This document shows positions 1 to 7,794 of a stretch of DNA of 64,000 bases, one piece after another. Both the position numbers and the translations under genes were made by a program. The notes under the pieces were generated by a model. It ran no database searches. It was not told the origin of the DNA and saw only the letters and a program-made list of their open reading frames with translations. Source of the DNA: Verrucomicrobium sp. GAS474. GTDB taxonomy: Bacteria; Verrucomicrobiota; Verrucomicrobiia; Methylacidiphilales; GAS474. The stretch is taken from the NCBI RefSeq assembly GCF_900105685.1, contig NZ_LT629781.1:1488001-1552000 (forward strand). The letters are read 5' to 3'. Position 1 is the first letter of the stretch, and every line of letters begins with the position of its first letter.

Positions 1-75
1 ATTGCTGCAGCCGCCGAGGACGAGGGTCGCCGCGATGGCGAGGGTCGCGAGACGGGAGAGGGAAAGAATCTTCAT
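1..75 (-). CDS. Pal-like outer-membrane lipoprotein, N-terminus only (partial)
   Basis: The reading frame starts with an ATG at 73-75 and runs off the left edge after 25 residues. What is visible is a textbook lipoprotein signal: a short Lys/Arg start, a hydrophobic core and the lipobox LGGC with the lipidated Cys at residue 23. It lies 83 bases downstream of tolB on the same strand. In the Tol-Pal system the gene after tolB is usually pal, the peptidoglycan-associated lipoprotein that TolB binds. The lipoprotein signal is seen directly. The Pal identity is inferred from gene order, because no OmpA-like domain lies inside the window. Confidence 0.6.
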   Translation of the reverse strand, partial: MKILSLSRLATLAIAATLVLGGCSN

Positions 76-158
76 GATTTTAAATAGGTTATGTTAGATA
101 TTACGCTACTTCCTTAAAAAGTACAGCCGATATTTCAACTTTTTTTCGCGCCCCTCTT

Positions 159-1307
159 TTAGTGGGCGATGGCGGGCTCGCTGCACCGGCTGAGGCCGAC
201 GGGGAGGGGGGCGGTGCGGCCGGTGACGGTATCGAGGATATAGAGGTCGCCGCTGCGGGCGTAGACCAGGTGGCGGGAATTGGTGGTCCAGGTCGGGTTC
301 TGCCCGCCCGAGGTGGTGACGAGGACGGAGCGGCCGGTCGAGAGGTCGTAGACGCCGATCTGGAACTGGCCCGCCGAGCGGCCGGTGAAGGCGATCTTCG
401 TCCCGTCGGGCGACCAATCGGGCTCCGTGTTGTAGGAGACGCTCGTGACGAGGCGGGTCGGCGTGCCGCCGCCGGCGGGGACGGTGTAGAGCTGGGCGCT
501 GCCGTGCTCGTCCGAGTCGAAGACGACGCGGGTGCCGTCGGGGGACCAGCTGGGGGAGGTGGCGGTCCCGGTGCCGCTGGTGAGGCGGGAGGCCGCGCCG
601 CCGCCGGAGGGGATCGTGTAGATCTGCGGGGAGCCGTCCTTGCTGAGCGTCAGCGCGAGGCGGCCGCCGTCGGGGGAGAAGGAGGCCCCGGTGTTGATGC
701 CGGGGAAGAAGGCGACGCGGAGGCGCTGGCTGGTGGCGAGGGTGATGACGTAGCAGTCGGGATAGCCCTTGAGGTAGGAGGTGTAGGCGATCTTCGTCCC
801 GTCGTGGCTCCACTGCGGGCGGGAGGAGAGGGTGTGGTCGTTCGTCAGCTTCTTCCCGTCGGCCCCGTCGATGCCGACGACGCAGAGTTCCTTCGCCCCG
901 CCCTGGGCGGAGATGACGGCGATCTGGTTCGTCGAGAAGCCCTTCACGCGGGTCAGGGCGAAGAGGACCTCGTCGGAGAAGAGATGGGCCGCGCGGCGGA
1001 CGTCGCCGGAGAAGGTCTTCGCGACGAGGCTGTTCCCGTTGTCGGTCAGCTGGCCGCTGAGGGAGCCGGCGGAGAGGGTGGCGCTGACGATCTTCCCGCC
1101 CGAGGCCCCCGGCGTGGCGTCGATGAGGAGGGAGCGGTTGAGGTCGGCGATGACGATGCGGGCCGCCTCCTCGCCGCCCGGGCCGCTGAACGGGGCGACG
1201 CTGACGGGGATCTTGTACCCCTCGACGGTGACCTGCGCGGGGAGCGGCAGGGCGAGGGCGCAAAGGGTGAAGGCGGCTACAGAGAGGAGGCGAAAGGGGG
1301 TGATCAC
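159..1307 (-). CDS. tolB: TolB-like periplasmic beta-propeller protein
   Basis: A 382-residue protein with a GTG start and a Sec signal peptide (residues 1 to about 24, ending in LPAQ). An N-terminal TolB domain of about 120 residues follows, then about five PD40/WD40-like propeller blades from residue 145 on, recognisable by repeated motifs such as PQWSHDGTKIAYTS, SWSPDGTRVVFDSD and DWSPDGTKIAFTG. TolB works in the periplasm with Pal, linking the outer membrane to peptidoglycan and helping envelope constriction. The next gene downstream is a lipoprotein, which fits the tolB-pal order. No TolA, TolQ or TolR gene is visible upstream; the neighbour at 1411 runs the other way. Length and architecture are normal for the family. 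Confidence 0.85.
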   Translation of the reverse strand: MITPFRLLSVAAFTLCALALPLPAQVTVEGYKIPVSVAPFSGPGGEEAARIVIADLNRSLLIDATPGASGGKIVSATLSAGSLSGQLTDNGNSLVAKTFSGDVRRAAHLFSDEVLFALTRVKGFSTNQIAVISAQGGAKELCVVGIDGADGKKLTNDHTLSSRPQWSHDGTKIAYTSYLKGYPDCYVITLATSQRLRVAFFPGINTGASFSPDGGRLALTLSKDGSPQIYTIPSGGGAASRLTSGTGTATSPSWSPDGTRVVFDSDEHGSAQLYTVPAGGGTPTRLVTSVSYNTEPDWSPDGTKIAFTGRSAGQFQIGVYDLSTGRSVLVTTSGGQNPTWTTNSRHLVYARSGDLYILDTVTGRTAPLPVGLSRCSEPAIAH

Positions 1308-1410
1308 AACGCGCTATATAAGCGGTTGAGGGAGAAAGGTACAGAGGAATTTTCGGGGGGCGGAGGGGAGCCGCCTTGCCCCGTCCGTTCCCAGGCCTTA
1401 ACTTCCCCCC

Positions 1411-2319
1411 ATGACTACCGAGATCAAGCGGGACCGCGTTTCCATCGTCGGCGTGGGCCGGATGGGGGCGAACATGGCGCGGCGGCTGGCCGAGCGGAAC
1501 TTCCACGTCACCGCCGTCTACGACGTGAACCACAAGGCCGCCGTCGACCTCGCCGCCGAGCTCGGCTGCGCCGCCGCGAACACCCTCGCCGAGGTCGCCG
1601 CCGCTGCCGACTTCATCCTCACCGTCGTGACCGACGACGCCGCGATGCGCCAGATCTTCCTTGGCGACGGCGACACCCTCCTGGCCTCGGCGGCCGATGC
1701 GGCGGGGAAGATCTTCGTCAACTTCGCCACCGTCTCCCCCCAGGTCCACCTGGAGGTCGGCGCCGCCGCCGCCCACGTCGGCGCGGTCTCGATCGAGGCC
1801 TGCATGGCCTCCAGCATCACCCAGGCCCGGCAGGGGACCCTCTATCTCATCCTCGCTGGGGACGAAGGGGCGGTCGCCAAGGCCGAGCCCGTCCTCGAGG
1901 CCCTCAGCGCGGCCCGCCGCCACGTCGGCGCGGCGGGGAAGGCGGCGCAGGTGAAGGCGCTGGTGAACATGGTCATGAACATCAACACGGCGGGCCTCGC
2001 GGAGGGCCTCGCCGTCGGCGACGCGCTGGGGATCGACCTCGCCGTGCTGCGCGAGATCTTCAGCCAGACCGGGGCGAACTCCCGCGTCCTGGAGACCGAC
2101 GGGGCCGACATGGCGAACCGCGAGCACGAGTGCTATTTCTCCGCCGCCCATGCCGCGAAGGATTCCGGCATCGCCGGGGCGCTGGCGAAGGAGGCGGGGA
2201 TCGCCGTCCCGGTTTCCGACGCCGCGCTGGGGCAGTACCGGAAGATGGTCGAGAAGGGACTCGGCGAGCTCGACAAGTCAGGCGTGGCGGAGCTGACCTT
2301 CAAGGGGCGGGCGAAGTAG
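1411..2319 (+). CDS. NAD(P)-dependent oxidoreductase, 3-hydroxyisobutyrate dehydrogenase family
   Basis: A 302-residue cytosolic protein. The N-terminus has the Rossmann motif VGVGRMGANMARRL (about residues 13-26), the middle has the family block around ITQARQGTLYL, and the dimerising helical half has the Lys-Asn pair in QVKALVNMVMN where the catalytic Lys sits in beta-hydroxyacid dehydrogenases. The C-terminal pattern AKDSGIAGALAKEAG...GLGELDKSG is also typical. Such enzymes oxidise 3-hydroxyacids such as 3-hydroxyisobutyrate, tartronate semialdehyde or glyoxylate-type substrates; the substrate cannot be read from the sequence. It starts 103 bases from the divergent tolB and is followed 30 bases later by a serine hydrolase on the same strand. 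Confidence 0.8.
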   Translation: MTTEIKRDRVSIVGVGRMGANMARRLAERNFHVTAVYDVNHKAAVDLAAELGCAAANTLAEVAAAADFILTVVTDDAAMRQIFLGDGDTLLASAADAAGKIFVNFATVSPQVHLEVGAAAAHVGAVSIEACMASSITQARQGTLYLILAGDEGAVAKAEPVLEALSAARRHVGAAGKAAQVKALVNMVMNINTAGLAEGLAVGDALGIDLAVLREIFSQTGANSRVLETDGADMANREHECYFSAAHAAKDSGIAGALAKEAGIAVPVSDAALGQYRKMVEKGLGELDKSGVAELTFKGRAK

Positions 2320-2349
2320 GACGTCAAGGACGCCAAGGACATCATCAGG

Positions 2350-3360
2350 ATGCCTTCGTTCCCCGACATCGCGGCGATCCTGGGGGAAGGCCTTCGGGAA
2401 CTCGATTGCCGGGGATTGCTCTGCGCCGTGGAGCGGGGCGGGGTCCTACGGACGTTCTCGGCGGGGACGATCCCGCCCGCCGATCAGGGCCGTCCGTTCT
2501 ACGTCTACAGCATCACGAAGACCTTCACGGCGGTGGCGGTTCTCCGCCTGTTCGAGGAGCGTGGCTTGTCGCTCGACGCCCGCGTCGCGGAATGGCTGCC
2601 GGAGCCGCCGCTGCCCGAGGGGGTGACGGTGCGCCGCCTGCTGAACCACACGGGTGGGTTGTCCGATTATTTCTTCAAGGCGGAATATGGCGCGGCGGTG
2701 CGCGCCCATCCGGAGACGCCGTGGCCCCGGGCGCGGCTGATGGCCTTCGGCCTGGAAGGGACGCCGCGCTTCGCGCCCGGGGAAGGATGGAGCTACTCGA
2801 ACTGCGGCTACACGCTGCTGAACGAGGTGATCGAGCGGATCTCGGGCACCGTCTGGCATGCCTATGTGAAGGAAACGATCCTCGATCCCCTCGGTCTGAC
2901 CGGGACGAGGCCGTTCCTCGAACCCGACCGGGAGGGCCTCCTCCTGAAGGGGGAAGAGCCGTCGATCTCGGGCGATTTTCGGATGCGGTACGCGCCGGGC
3001 TGGATCGCGCCCGGTTGCCTGATCTCGACCGTCGCCGAGGTGGCCCGCTTTTATCGCGAGCTTCTCACCGGGAACGTTCTCTCTCCCTCCGCGCTAACCG
3101 CGATGAAGGAGACGGTCGACGTGCCTGTCTCTTCGCCCGTGCCGATGATCCCCGCCTACGGCCTCGGCGTGATGCACGGGAGGAACCACCCCCTCGGCCC
3201 GTCCTACGGCCACGGCGGCGGCGGGCCGGGCTATGCGACCTATGCGGCGTGCTATCCCGATCTGGCCGGGGAACCGCTGTCGTTCGCCCTGGTCGTGAAC
3301 CGGAGCCTGCCGAGCACGCCCTTCGCGCTGGCCGACCGGATCGCGGGCGCTTTTGTCTAA
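2350..3360 (+). CDS. Serine hydrolase, beta-lactamase / class C penicillin-binding fold
   Basis: A 336-residue protein with the three active-site signatures of the family. These are SxxK as SITK (near residue 54, in VYSITKTFTAV), YxN as YSN (GWSYSNCGY, near residue 155), and an HGG motif near residue 290 (YGHGGGGPGYATY) in place of KTG. This pattern fits EstB-type esterases and D-aminopeptidase-like proteins as well as class C beta-lactamases. No signal peptide is visible, so a cytoplasmic esterase or peptidase role is more likely than antibiotic resistance. It lies 30 bases behind the dehydrogenase and may be co-transcribed with it. It ends 5 bases from the convergent cyanase gene. Confidence 0.8.
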   Translation: MPSFPDIAAILGEGLRELDCRGLLCAVERGGVLRTFSAGTIPPADQGRPFYVYSITKTFTAVAVLRLFEERGLSLDARVAEWLPEPPLPEGVTVRRLLNHTGGLSDYFFKAEYGAAVRAHPETPWPRARLMAFGLEGTPRFAPGEGWSYSNCGYTLLNEVIERISGTVWHAYVKETILDPLGLTGTRPFLEPDREGLLLKGEEPSISGDFRMRYAPGWIAPGCLISTVAEVARFYRELLTGNVLSPSALTAMKETVDVPVSSPVPMIPAYGLGVMHGRNHPLGPSYGHGGGGPGYATYAACYPDLAGEPLSFALVVNRSLPSTPFALADRIAGAFV

Positions 3361-3364
3361 CCCC

Positions 3365-3808
3365 TCACCATTTTTTATAGCCGAGGAATTTTCCGTTCAT
3401 CGTGATTTTGACCCGGTCCCCCTTCGGGTCCTCGACCTTGTCGACATGCATCGTGAAGTCGATCGCGCTCATGATGCCGGGGCCGAATTTTTCCTCGATC
3501 AACGCCTTCAGGGTGCCGCCATAGACGTAGAGGATTTCCTGGAAGCGGTATTGGAGGGGTTCCTTCGGGATCGTCGGCGAGGCCTCTCCCTTGGACGGGT
3601 AGGCGGTGAGGGCCTGGGCGACGTCGGGGCCGAGGTCGAGGAGGGAGGCGAGCTTCGCCGCTTCCTCGGCGCTGAGGGAGTTTTCCCCCAGGCAGCAGGA
3701 GGTGGCGTACACCTCGGAGAGGCCGACGGCCTGGGCCAGGTGGCTCCACGTGAGGTTCTTGGCGGCCTTGGCGGCCACGATGGCATGGGTCATCTCGGTT
3801 TTGGTCAT
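3365..3808 (-). CDS. cynS: Cyanate hydratase (cyanase)
   Basis: A 147-residue protein. It catalyses bicarbonate-dependent conversion of cyanate to carbamate, which decays to ammonia and CO2. The N-terminal half is the HTH-like helical domain (LTWSHLAQAVGLSEVYATS). The C-terminal half carries the catalytic domain with Arg88, Glu91 and Ser114, whose 3- and 23-residue spacing equals that of Arg96, Glu99 and Ser122 of the Escherichia coli enzyme. The C-terminus GKFLGYKKW is typical of the family. Length is slightly short of the usual 150-156. No carbonic anhydrase, cyanate transporter or LysR-type CynR regulator lies beside it, so it looks like a stand-alone detoxification or nitrogen-scavenging gene. 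Confidence 0.93.
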   Translation of the reverse strand: MTKTEMTHAIVAAKAAKNLTWSHLAQAVGLSEVYATSCCLGENSLSAEEAAKLASLLDLGPDVAQALTAYPSKGEASPTIPKEPLQYRFQEILYVYGGTLKALIEEKFGPGIMSAIDFTMHVDKVEDPKGDRVKITMNGKFLGYKKW

Positions 3809-3931
3809 GGCTGGAGGGAAGCCCGTATCGTGCCGCTTCGCCGGAGGAAGCGAAGGGAAGGGTTGAAAACGAATCCGCGCGACGATGAGCGGAATTCATC
3901 CTCGCCGCCCCGCCTTTGCGATCCCGATTCC

Positions 3932-5017
3932 TTAAGGAATCGCCGGGAGGAGGCAGCTTCCCGGCCCGATCTCCCATACCGCCCCGCCATCGGGCATCAC
4001 GGTCCCGGCCTGGAGGATCTGGGCGTCGGCGGGGAGGAGTTGCTCTAGGGTCAGCTTCCGCTCGGGGTCGAGGGGGGTGAGGGCGTCGTCGAGGAGGAAG
4101 AGGGGCCAGCGGCCCCGTGCCTCCCTCACCCGGGCGGCCTCGATCAGGCGGAGCAGGAGGGCGGAGAGCCGCTGCTCCCCCTCGGAGCCGAAGCGGCCGA
4201 CCGATTTGCCCTTCCACTGGATGATCCATTCGTCGCGGTGGGGTCCGGCGAGGGTCCGGCCCTGCCGCTGTTCGGAGGGGGCGGCCTCGCGGAGGAGGGT
4301 GCGGGCGGCCTCCTCCCCTCCGGCGGGATCGAAGCCGGGACGGTAGGCGAAGCGGCAGACGGCGGCCCCGCCGAAGAAGGCCTCGAGGAGCGGCTCCGCC
4401 AGCCGCCCCGCCGCCTCGGCCGCCCGGACCCGCCCGGCGGTGACGGCGAGGCCGGTGGCGACGAGCTGGGCGTCGAGGACCTCGCCGAGGGCGCGGTCGC
4501 CCCGCCGGCCTCCGGCCCATTCGCGCAGCCAGGCGTTGCGCTGTTTCAGGACGGCGTTGTAACGCTGGACGGCGACGAGGTGGGCGGGGACGGCGAGGCT
4601 TTCCAGCGCGTCGAGCCAGGCCTGCCGCCGGGCGGCGGGGCCGCGGATCAGGACGGTGTCCTCGGCGCTGAGGAGGACGGTGGGGAGGCGGCCCCAGAAC
4701 TCGGGCATGGCGATCTTGTTCCCGTCGAGGAAGGTCTCCCGCGCGCCGTCGTTCCAGCGGACGATCAGGTGCTCCGCGGGGCCGCCCGCCGTCGCCGCGC
4801 AATCGGCCTCGATGGCGAAGCCCTTCCCGGGCCAGCGCGCCATCTCCCGGGGCTGCCCGGTGCGGAAGGAGCGGAGGCGGGAGAGGAACCAGGCCGCCTC
4901 GAGGATCGAGGTCTTCCCCCGCCCGTTCTGCCCCACGAGGTGGTTCCGCCCCGGCGTCGGGAAGAATTCGAGCCGCTCATGGCAGCGGAATTCGAGGAGG
5001 CGGAGGCGGAGGAGCAT
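3932..5017 (-). CDS. recF: DNA replication and repair protein RecF
   Basis: A 361-residue SMC-like ATPase that loads RecA at gapped DNA with RecO and RecR. Walker A is GQNGRGKTS (residues 29-37). The family block LSAEDTVLIRGPAARRQAWLD follows in the middle. Near the C-terminus are TLAGPHRDE, a signature-like SEGEQRLSALLL and Walker B LFLLDDALTPLD. Family members usually read LLDDV.SELD, so the ALTP variant is slightly unusual but keeps both Asp residues. It is not next to dnaA, dnaN or gyrB, so this is not the classical replication-origin arrangement. A GNAT gene ends 16 bases upstream of its start on the same strand, and the two may be co-transcribed. Confidence 0.9.
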   Translation of the reverse strand: MLLRLRLLEFRCHERLEFFPTPGRNHLVGQNGRGKTSILEAAWFLSRLRSFRTGQPREMARWPGKGFAIEADCAATAGGPAEHLIVRWNDGARETFLDGNKIAMPEFWGRLPTVLLSAEDTVLIRGPAARRQAWLDALESLAVPAHLVAVQRYNAVLKQRNAWLREWAGGRRGDRALGEVLDAQLVATGLAVTAGRVRAAEAAGRLAEPLLEAFFGGAAVCRFAYRPGFDPAGGEEAARTLLREAAPSEQRQGRTLAGPHRDEWIIQWKGKSVGRFGSEGEQRLSALLLRLIEAARVREARGRWPLFLLDDALTPLDPERKLTLEQLLPADAQILQAGTVMPDGGAVWEIGPGSCLLPAIP

Positions 5018-5033
5018 GGAAAGGGGGAGGAGC

Positions 5034-5477
5034 CTAAAGGGAGAGGCGCATCGCCCGCATCGACGAGACGGCGAAGCCTTTTTTCCAATAGAGCTCCTGC
5101 GCGGCGGCGTTGTCGGGATCGGTGAGGAGGGTGATCCGGCCGCAGTCCTCGGCCTTGGCCCGGGCGATGGCGGCGTCGAGGAGGAGGCTCCCGCCGCCCT
5201 GCCCCCGCCAGGAGGGATCGACGACCAGATCCTCCAGCACCGCCGCCCGCGTCCCGAGGTAGGTGCTGACGGTATAGAGGAGGATGACGGAGCCGACGAC
5301 GATCTCTTCGTCCCGCAGGACGAGGATCGTCCCCACGCCGGGATCGGCGAGGATGCGGGAGAGCCCCGCCTGCTGCCGCGCGGCGTCGGGCTGGAACTCG
5401 GCCTCCTGCGCGAAGAGGATGCCCAGGAGGCGGCAGAGCGCCGGAAGGTCGGCGGGGTTGGCTTCGGTGACGTTCAT
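5034..5477 (-). CDS. GNAT-family N-acetyltransferase
   Basis: 147 residues with the start placed at the ATG at 5475-5477. An in-frame ATG 54 bases further upstream would add an Arg-rich stretch unlike the family. The core has the acetyl-CoA-binding motif A, LEDLVVDPSWRGQGGGSLLL, where the RGQGGG loop binds the pyrophosphate. The typical C-terminal NAAAQELYWKKGF block follows. The acceptor substrate is unknown. It lies 16 bases upstream of recF on the same strand and is divergent from the amidotransferase at 5543, with a 65-base shared promoter region. Confidence 0.85.
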   Translation of the reverse strand: MNVTEANPADLPALCRLLGILFAQEAEFQPDAARQQAGLSRILADPGVGTILVLRDEEIVVGSVILLYTVSTYLGTRAAVLEDLVVDPSWRGQGGGSLLLDAAIARAKAEDCGRITLLTDPDNAAAQELYWKKGFAVSSMRAMRLSL

Positions 5478-5542
5478 GAGTCGATGAGGATACCTTAAAT
5501 CGCCTCGCCGTCGGCGCAATCCCTGCTTCACTCAATTGCGTC

Positions 5543-6268
5543 ATGAAATTCGCCGCCCTGATCCACGCCCCGTTCGAGACCCCCGCCGGAATCGCCGCCT
5601 GGATCGCCGCCCGCGGGCATGAGCTGGAGCTGGTCCACCTCCACGCCGGGGCCGCGCTGCCGCCGGAGGGGGCCTATGACGCCCTCGTCGTCATGGGCGG
5701 GCCGATGAATATCTACCAATACCGCGATTATCCGTGGCTGGCCGGGGAGGCCCGCTTCCTGGGGAAGGCGCTCGCCGCCGGGACGCCGACCCTCGGCATC
5801 TGCCTCGGCGCGCAGCTCCTCGCCGACGTGGCGGGGGCGCGGGTGGTGCAGAACCGGGAGCGGGAGATCGGCTGGCACTCGGTCGCCTTCACCGACGGGG
5901 CGCGGAAGCGGTTCCCCTCGCTCCCTCCCGCGTTGAAGGTGCTCCACTGGCACGGCGACACGTTCGGCCTGCCGCCGGGGGCGCTCCGCCTCGCCGTCAG
6001 CGAGGCGTGCGGGGAGCAGGGGTTCCTGATCGAGGAAGGGGGGGCGAAGGCGATGGGCCTCCAGTTCCATCTCGAGATCGGTCCCGCCGAGGTCGGGAGC
6101 CTCCTCGACCACTGCGCGGGCGACCTCGCGGTGCCGGGCCGCTACGTGCAGGAGGCGGACCGGCTCCTGGCCGCCGGGCGGGAGCATGCGCCCGCGGCGG
6201 CGGCGGTCCTCGACGGGTGGCTCGACGCTTTCTTTATGTCTTCTATGCCTTCAGCTCCCAAAGCGTGA
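5543..6268 (+). CDS. Class I glutamine amidotransferase-like protein
   Basis: A 241-residue stand-alone GATase1 domain of the GMP-synthase-like (type 1) family. The nucleophile elbow GICLGAQLLA holds Cys87, and the second signature LQFHLEIG holds His176 and Glu178, completing the Cys-His-Glu triad. VVMGGPMNIYQYRDYPWL near residues 49-66 is typical of this subgroup. These proteins release ammonia from glutamine or hydrolyse gamma-glutamyl bonds; the partner or substrate is unknown because no synthetase gene is adjacent. The 3' end overlaps the convergent RNA methyltransferase gene by 26 bases. Confidence 0.85.
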   Translation: MKFAALIHAPFETPAGIAAWIAARGHELELVHLHAGAALPPEGAYDALVVMGGPMNIYQYRDYPWLAGEARFLGKALAAGTPTLGICLGAQLLADVAGARVVQNREREIGWHSVAFTDGARKRFPSLPPALKVLHWHGDTFGLPPGALRLAVSEACGEQGFLIEEGGAKAMGLQFHLEIGPAEVGSLLDHCAGDLAVPGRYVQEADRLLAAGREHAPAAAAVLDGWLDAFFMSSMPSAPKA

Positions 6269-7379
6269 TCGACTCGACCTGCGCCGTGCGGGGGAAGAGG
6301 TCGAGGGGCTGGACCCGCGCCAGGGTGTAGCGGGCGGAGAGCTTGCCGCCGTCCCGCGCCAGCGTCGCCGGGTTGCAGGAGACGTAGACGATCCGCCGCG
6401 GAGGCTGCTCGGCTGCGAGGATCGCCGTGACGACGCCGGGGGCGAGGCCCTCGCGGGGCGGGTCGAGGAGGAGGGCGTCGGTGCCCTCGGCTCCCGAGGC
6501 GGCCAGCGCCGCGCCGAGGCATTCCTCGACGCTCCCCTCGATCCACGCGACGTTGATCAGCGTCTTCCGCCGCGCGTCGCGCAGGGAGCGGGAATCGAAC
6601 TCGATCGCCGTGATCGAGGCGAAGTGGGGGGCGAGGACCTCGGTGAAGAAGCCGCCGCCGCAATAGCCCTCGACGAGGCGCCGCCCCGTCCCGACCCACC
6701 CGGCGACGAGGTCGCGCAGGGGGCCGAGGAGGAAGAGATTCACCTGGTGGAAGGCCGAGGGGGGGAGATCGGGATGACGGAGGGAGAAGTGGGTCGGGCG
6801 GGTGAAGTTCACCGCGCGGCCCCGCTTCGGGGCGAGTTCCTGGCGGCGGAGCGCGCCGAGGGCGTCGTTCACTTCCGGGGCGGCGATCAGGCAATGGGGG
6901 ATGTCGATGATGTCGTGCGACTCGGCGCGGTGGAACCCGATCTTGTCCCCCTTGCCGTTCTCGCTCCGGTGGACGGTGATCCGGTTCCGGTAGCCGTAGG
7001 GCTGGGGGGAGGGGACGATCGGCTCGATCGTCCCGGCGGCGAGGGTCAGCTTCCCGATCCGGGTGAGCGCCTCGGCGACGTGGCCCGCCTTCGCCTTCAG
7101 CTCCGCCTCGTAGGTGAGGTGCTGGTATTGGCAGCCGCCGCACCGCTTCGGCCCGTAATAAGGGCAGGGGGCGGCCGCCCGGTCGGGCCCCGGCGTGACG
7201 ACCTGGACGACCTCGCCCCGCGCGAAGGTCTTCTTCGCCTCGGTGATCCGGACCTCGACGACGTCGCCCGGCGCGGTGAAGGGGACGAAGACGACCCGCC
7301 CGTTGTCCCGCGCGATGCCCTCCCCGCCGAAGGCCAGGGAGTCGATCGTCAGCGTCAGATGGGGGGAGTCGGTGGACAT
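6243..7379 (-). CDS. 23S rRNA / tRNA (uracil-5)-methyltransferase, RlmD/TrmA family
   Basis: 378 residues from the ATG at 7377-7379; a GTG at 7418 would add 13 residues with no family similarity. Domains in order are an N-terminal TRAM domain (LTIDSLAFGGEGIARDNGRVVFVPFTAPGD in pieces), then an iron-sulfur Cys cluster in APCPYYGPKRCGGCQYQH, with a further Cys in IPHCLIA matching the fourth ligand. The SAM-binding methyltransferase domain follows, with LLDPPREGL and the catalytic SCNPATLARD. The end, QVESITLWEL, is typical. The enzyme forms 5-methyluridine in rRNA or tRNA. RlmC, RlmD and TrmA cannot be separated from sequence alone. It is convergent with, and overlaps, the amidotransferase gene. 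Confidence 0.88.
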   Translation of the reverse strand: MSTDSPHLTLTIDSLAFGGEGIARDNGRVVFVPFTAPGDVVEVRITEAKKTFARGEVVQVVTPGPDRAAAPCPYYGPKRCGGCQYQHLTYEAELKAKAGHVAEALTRIGKLTLAAGTIEPIVPSPQPYGYRNRITVHRSENGKGDKIGFHRAESHDIIDIPHCLIAAPEVNDALGALRRQELAPKRGRAVNFTRPTHFSLRHPDLPPSAFHQVNLFLLGPLRDLVAGWVGTGRRLVEGYCGGGFFTEVLAPHFASITAIEFDSRSLRDARRKTLINVAWIEGSVEECLGAALAASGAEGTDALLLDPPREGLAPGVVTAILAAEQPPRRIVYVSCNPATLARDGGKLSARYTLARVQPLDLFPRTAQVESITLWELKA

Positions 7380-7794
7380 GGGAGGGGGAGTGAAGCGGAA
7401 GGGAGCGGTCTTGTCCACTTTGTGACAATCGGGTGACGTTTTGTACAGGCCCGATGGATCGAATCATGAAGGCGATTCATCGATCCTCGCTTCCGGCGGC
7501 TTCCATTAGAGGCTGTACCTTTTCCCCCTTCCAAATGGTACAGGCCGTGAAGAAAGCGCCGGGAGGGTTGATGGAATCAAGGAAAGAAGGGTTTTCCCGG
7601 GTCGGTACCCTTAAATAACCCTGTATAGCAACGACCCCGTAAAAATATTTGACGATGGGGGAAAATCCGCCACAGTAGCGACATAAAGGGATCAGGTAGG
7701 CACGTTGTGTGCTTACTTGAAAAAGCCGAAAACAGGCCGCTGAAGGATACTTCGGGGCCGGTTCTAGGAACCCTAAATTAAAAGGAGAAAAGAA
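7380..7794. promoter_or_regulatory. 415-base intergenic region upstream of the porin gene
   Basis: No credible gene lies here. The nonamer GTACAGGCC occurs twice in the same orientation (7443-7451 and 7538-7546). The second copy pairs with CTGTACC at 7513-7519 as an inverted repeat, so three related elements sit within about 100 bases. A TTGACG at 7649-7654 could be a -35 box, but no good -10 box follows at 16-18 bases. The last 180 bases are less GC-rich than their surroundings. This is the likely promoter and 5' leader of the strongly expressed porin; which element binds what is unknown. Confidence 0.5.
7760..7787 (+). promoter_or_regulatory. Leader hairpin and strong Shine-Dalgarno of the porin gene
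   Basis: GGTTC at 7760-7764 pairs with GAACC at 7768-7772 around a 3-base loop. An ideal AAGGAG ribosome-binding site follows at 7782-7787, 7 bases before the ATG at 7795. Most other genes in this window have no clear Shine-Dalgarno, so this strong site supports both the start choice and high expression. Confidence 0.65.

Noticed and set aside
2350-3360. Antibiotic-resistance beta-lactamase
   Set aside because: There is no signal peptide and no KTG motif; an esterase or peptidase of the same fold is more likely.
162-3380. A 1072-residue open frame on the + strand across tolB and the two following genes
   Set aside because: It is a by-product of high G+C DNA: extremely Arg-, Gly- and Asp-rich sequence, antisense or out of frame to three genes with clear family motifs.
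3932-5017. Replication origin near recF
   Set aside because: No dnaA, dnaN or gyrB neighbour, no cluster of DnaA boxes seen, and the flanking gaps are short and GC-rich.
7433-7618. A 61-codon frame upstream of the porin
   Set aside because: No ribosome-binding site, no recognisable features, and it covers the repeated regulatory elements.
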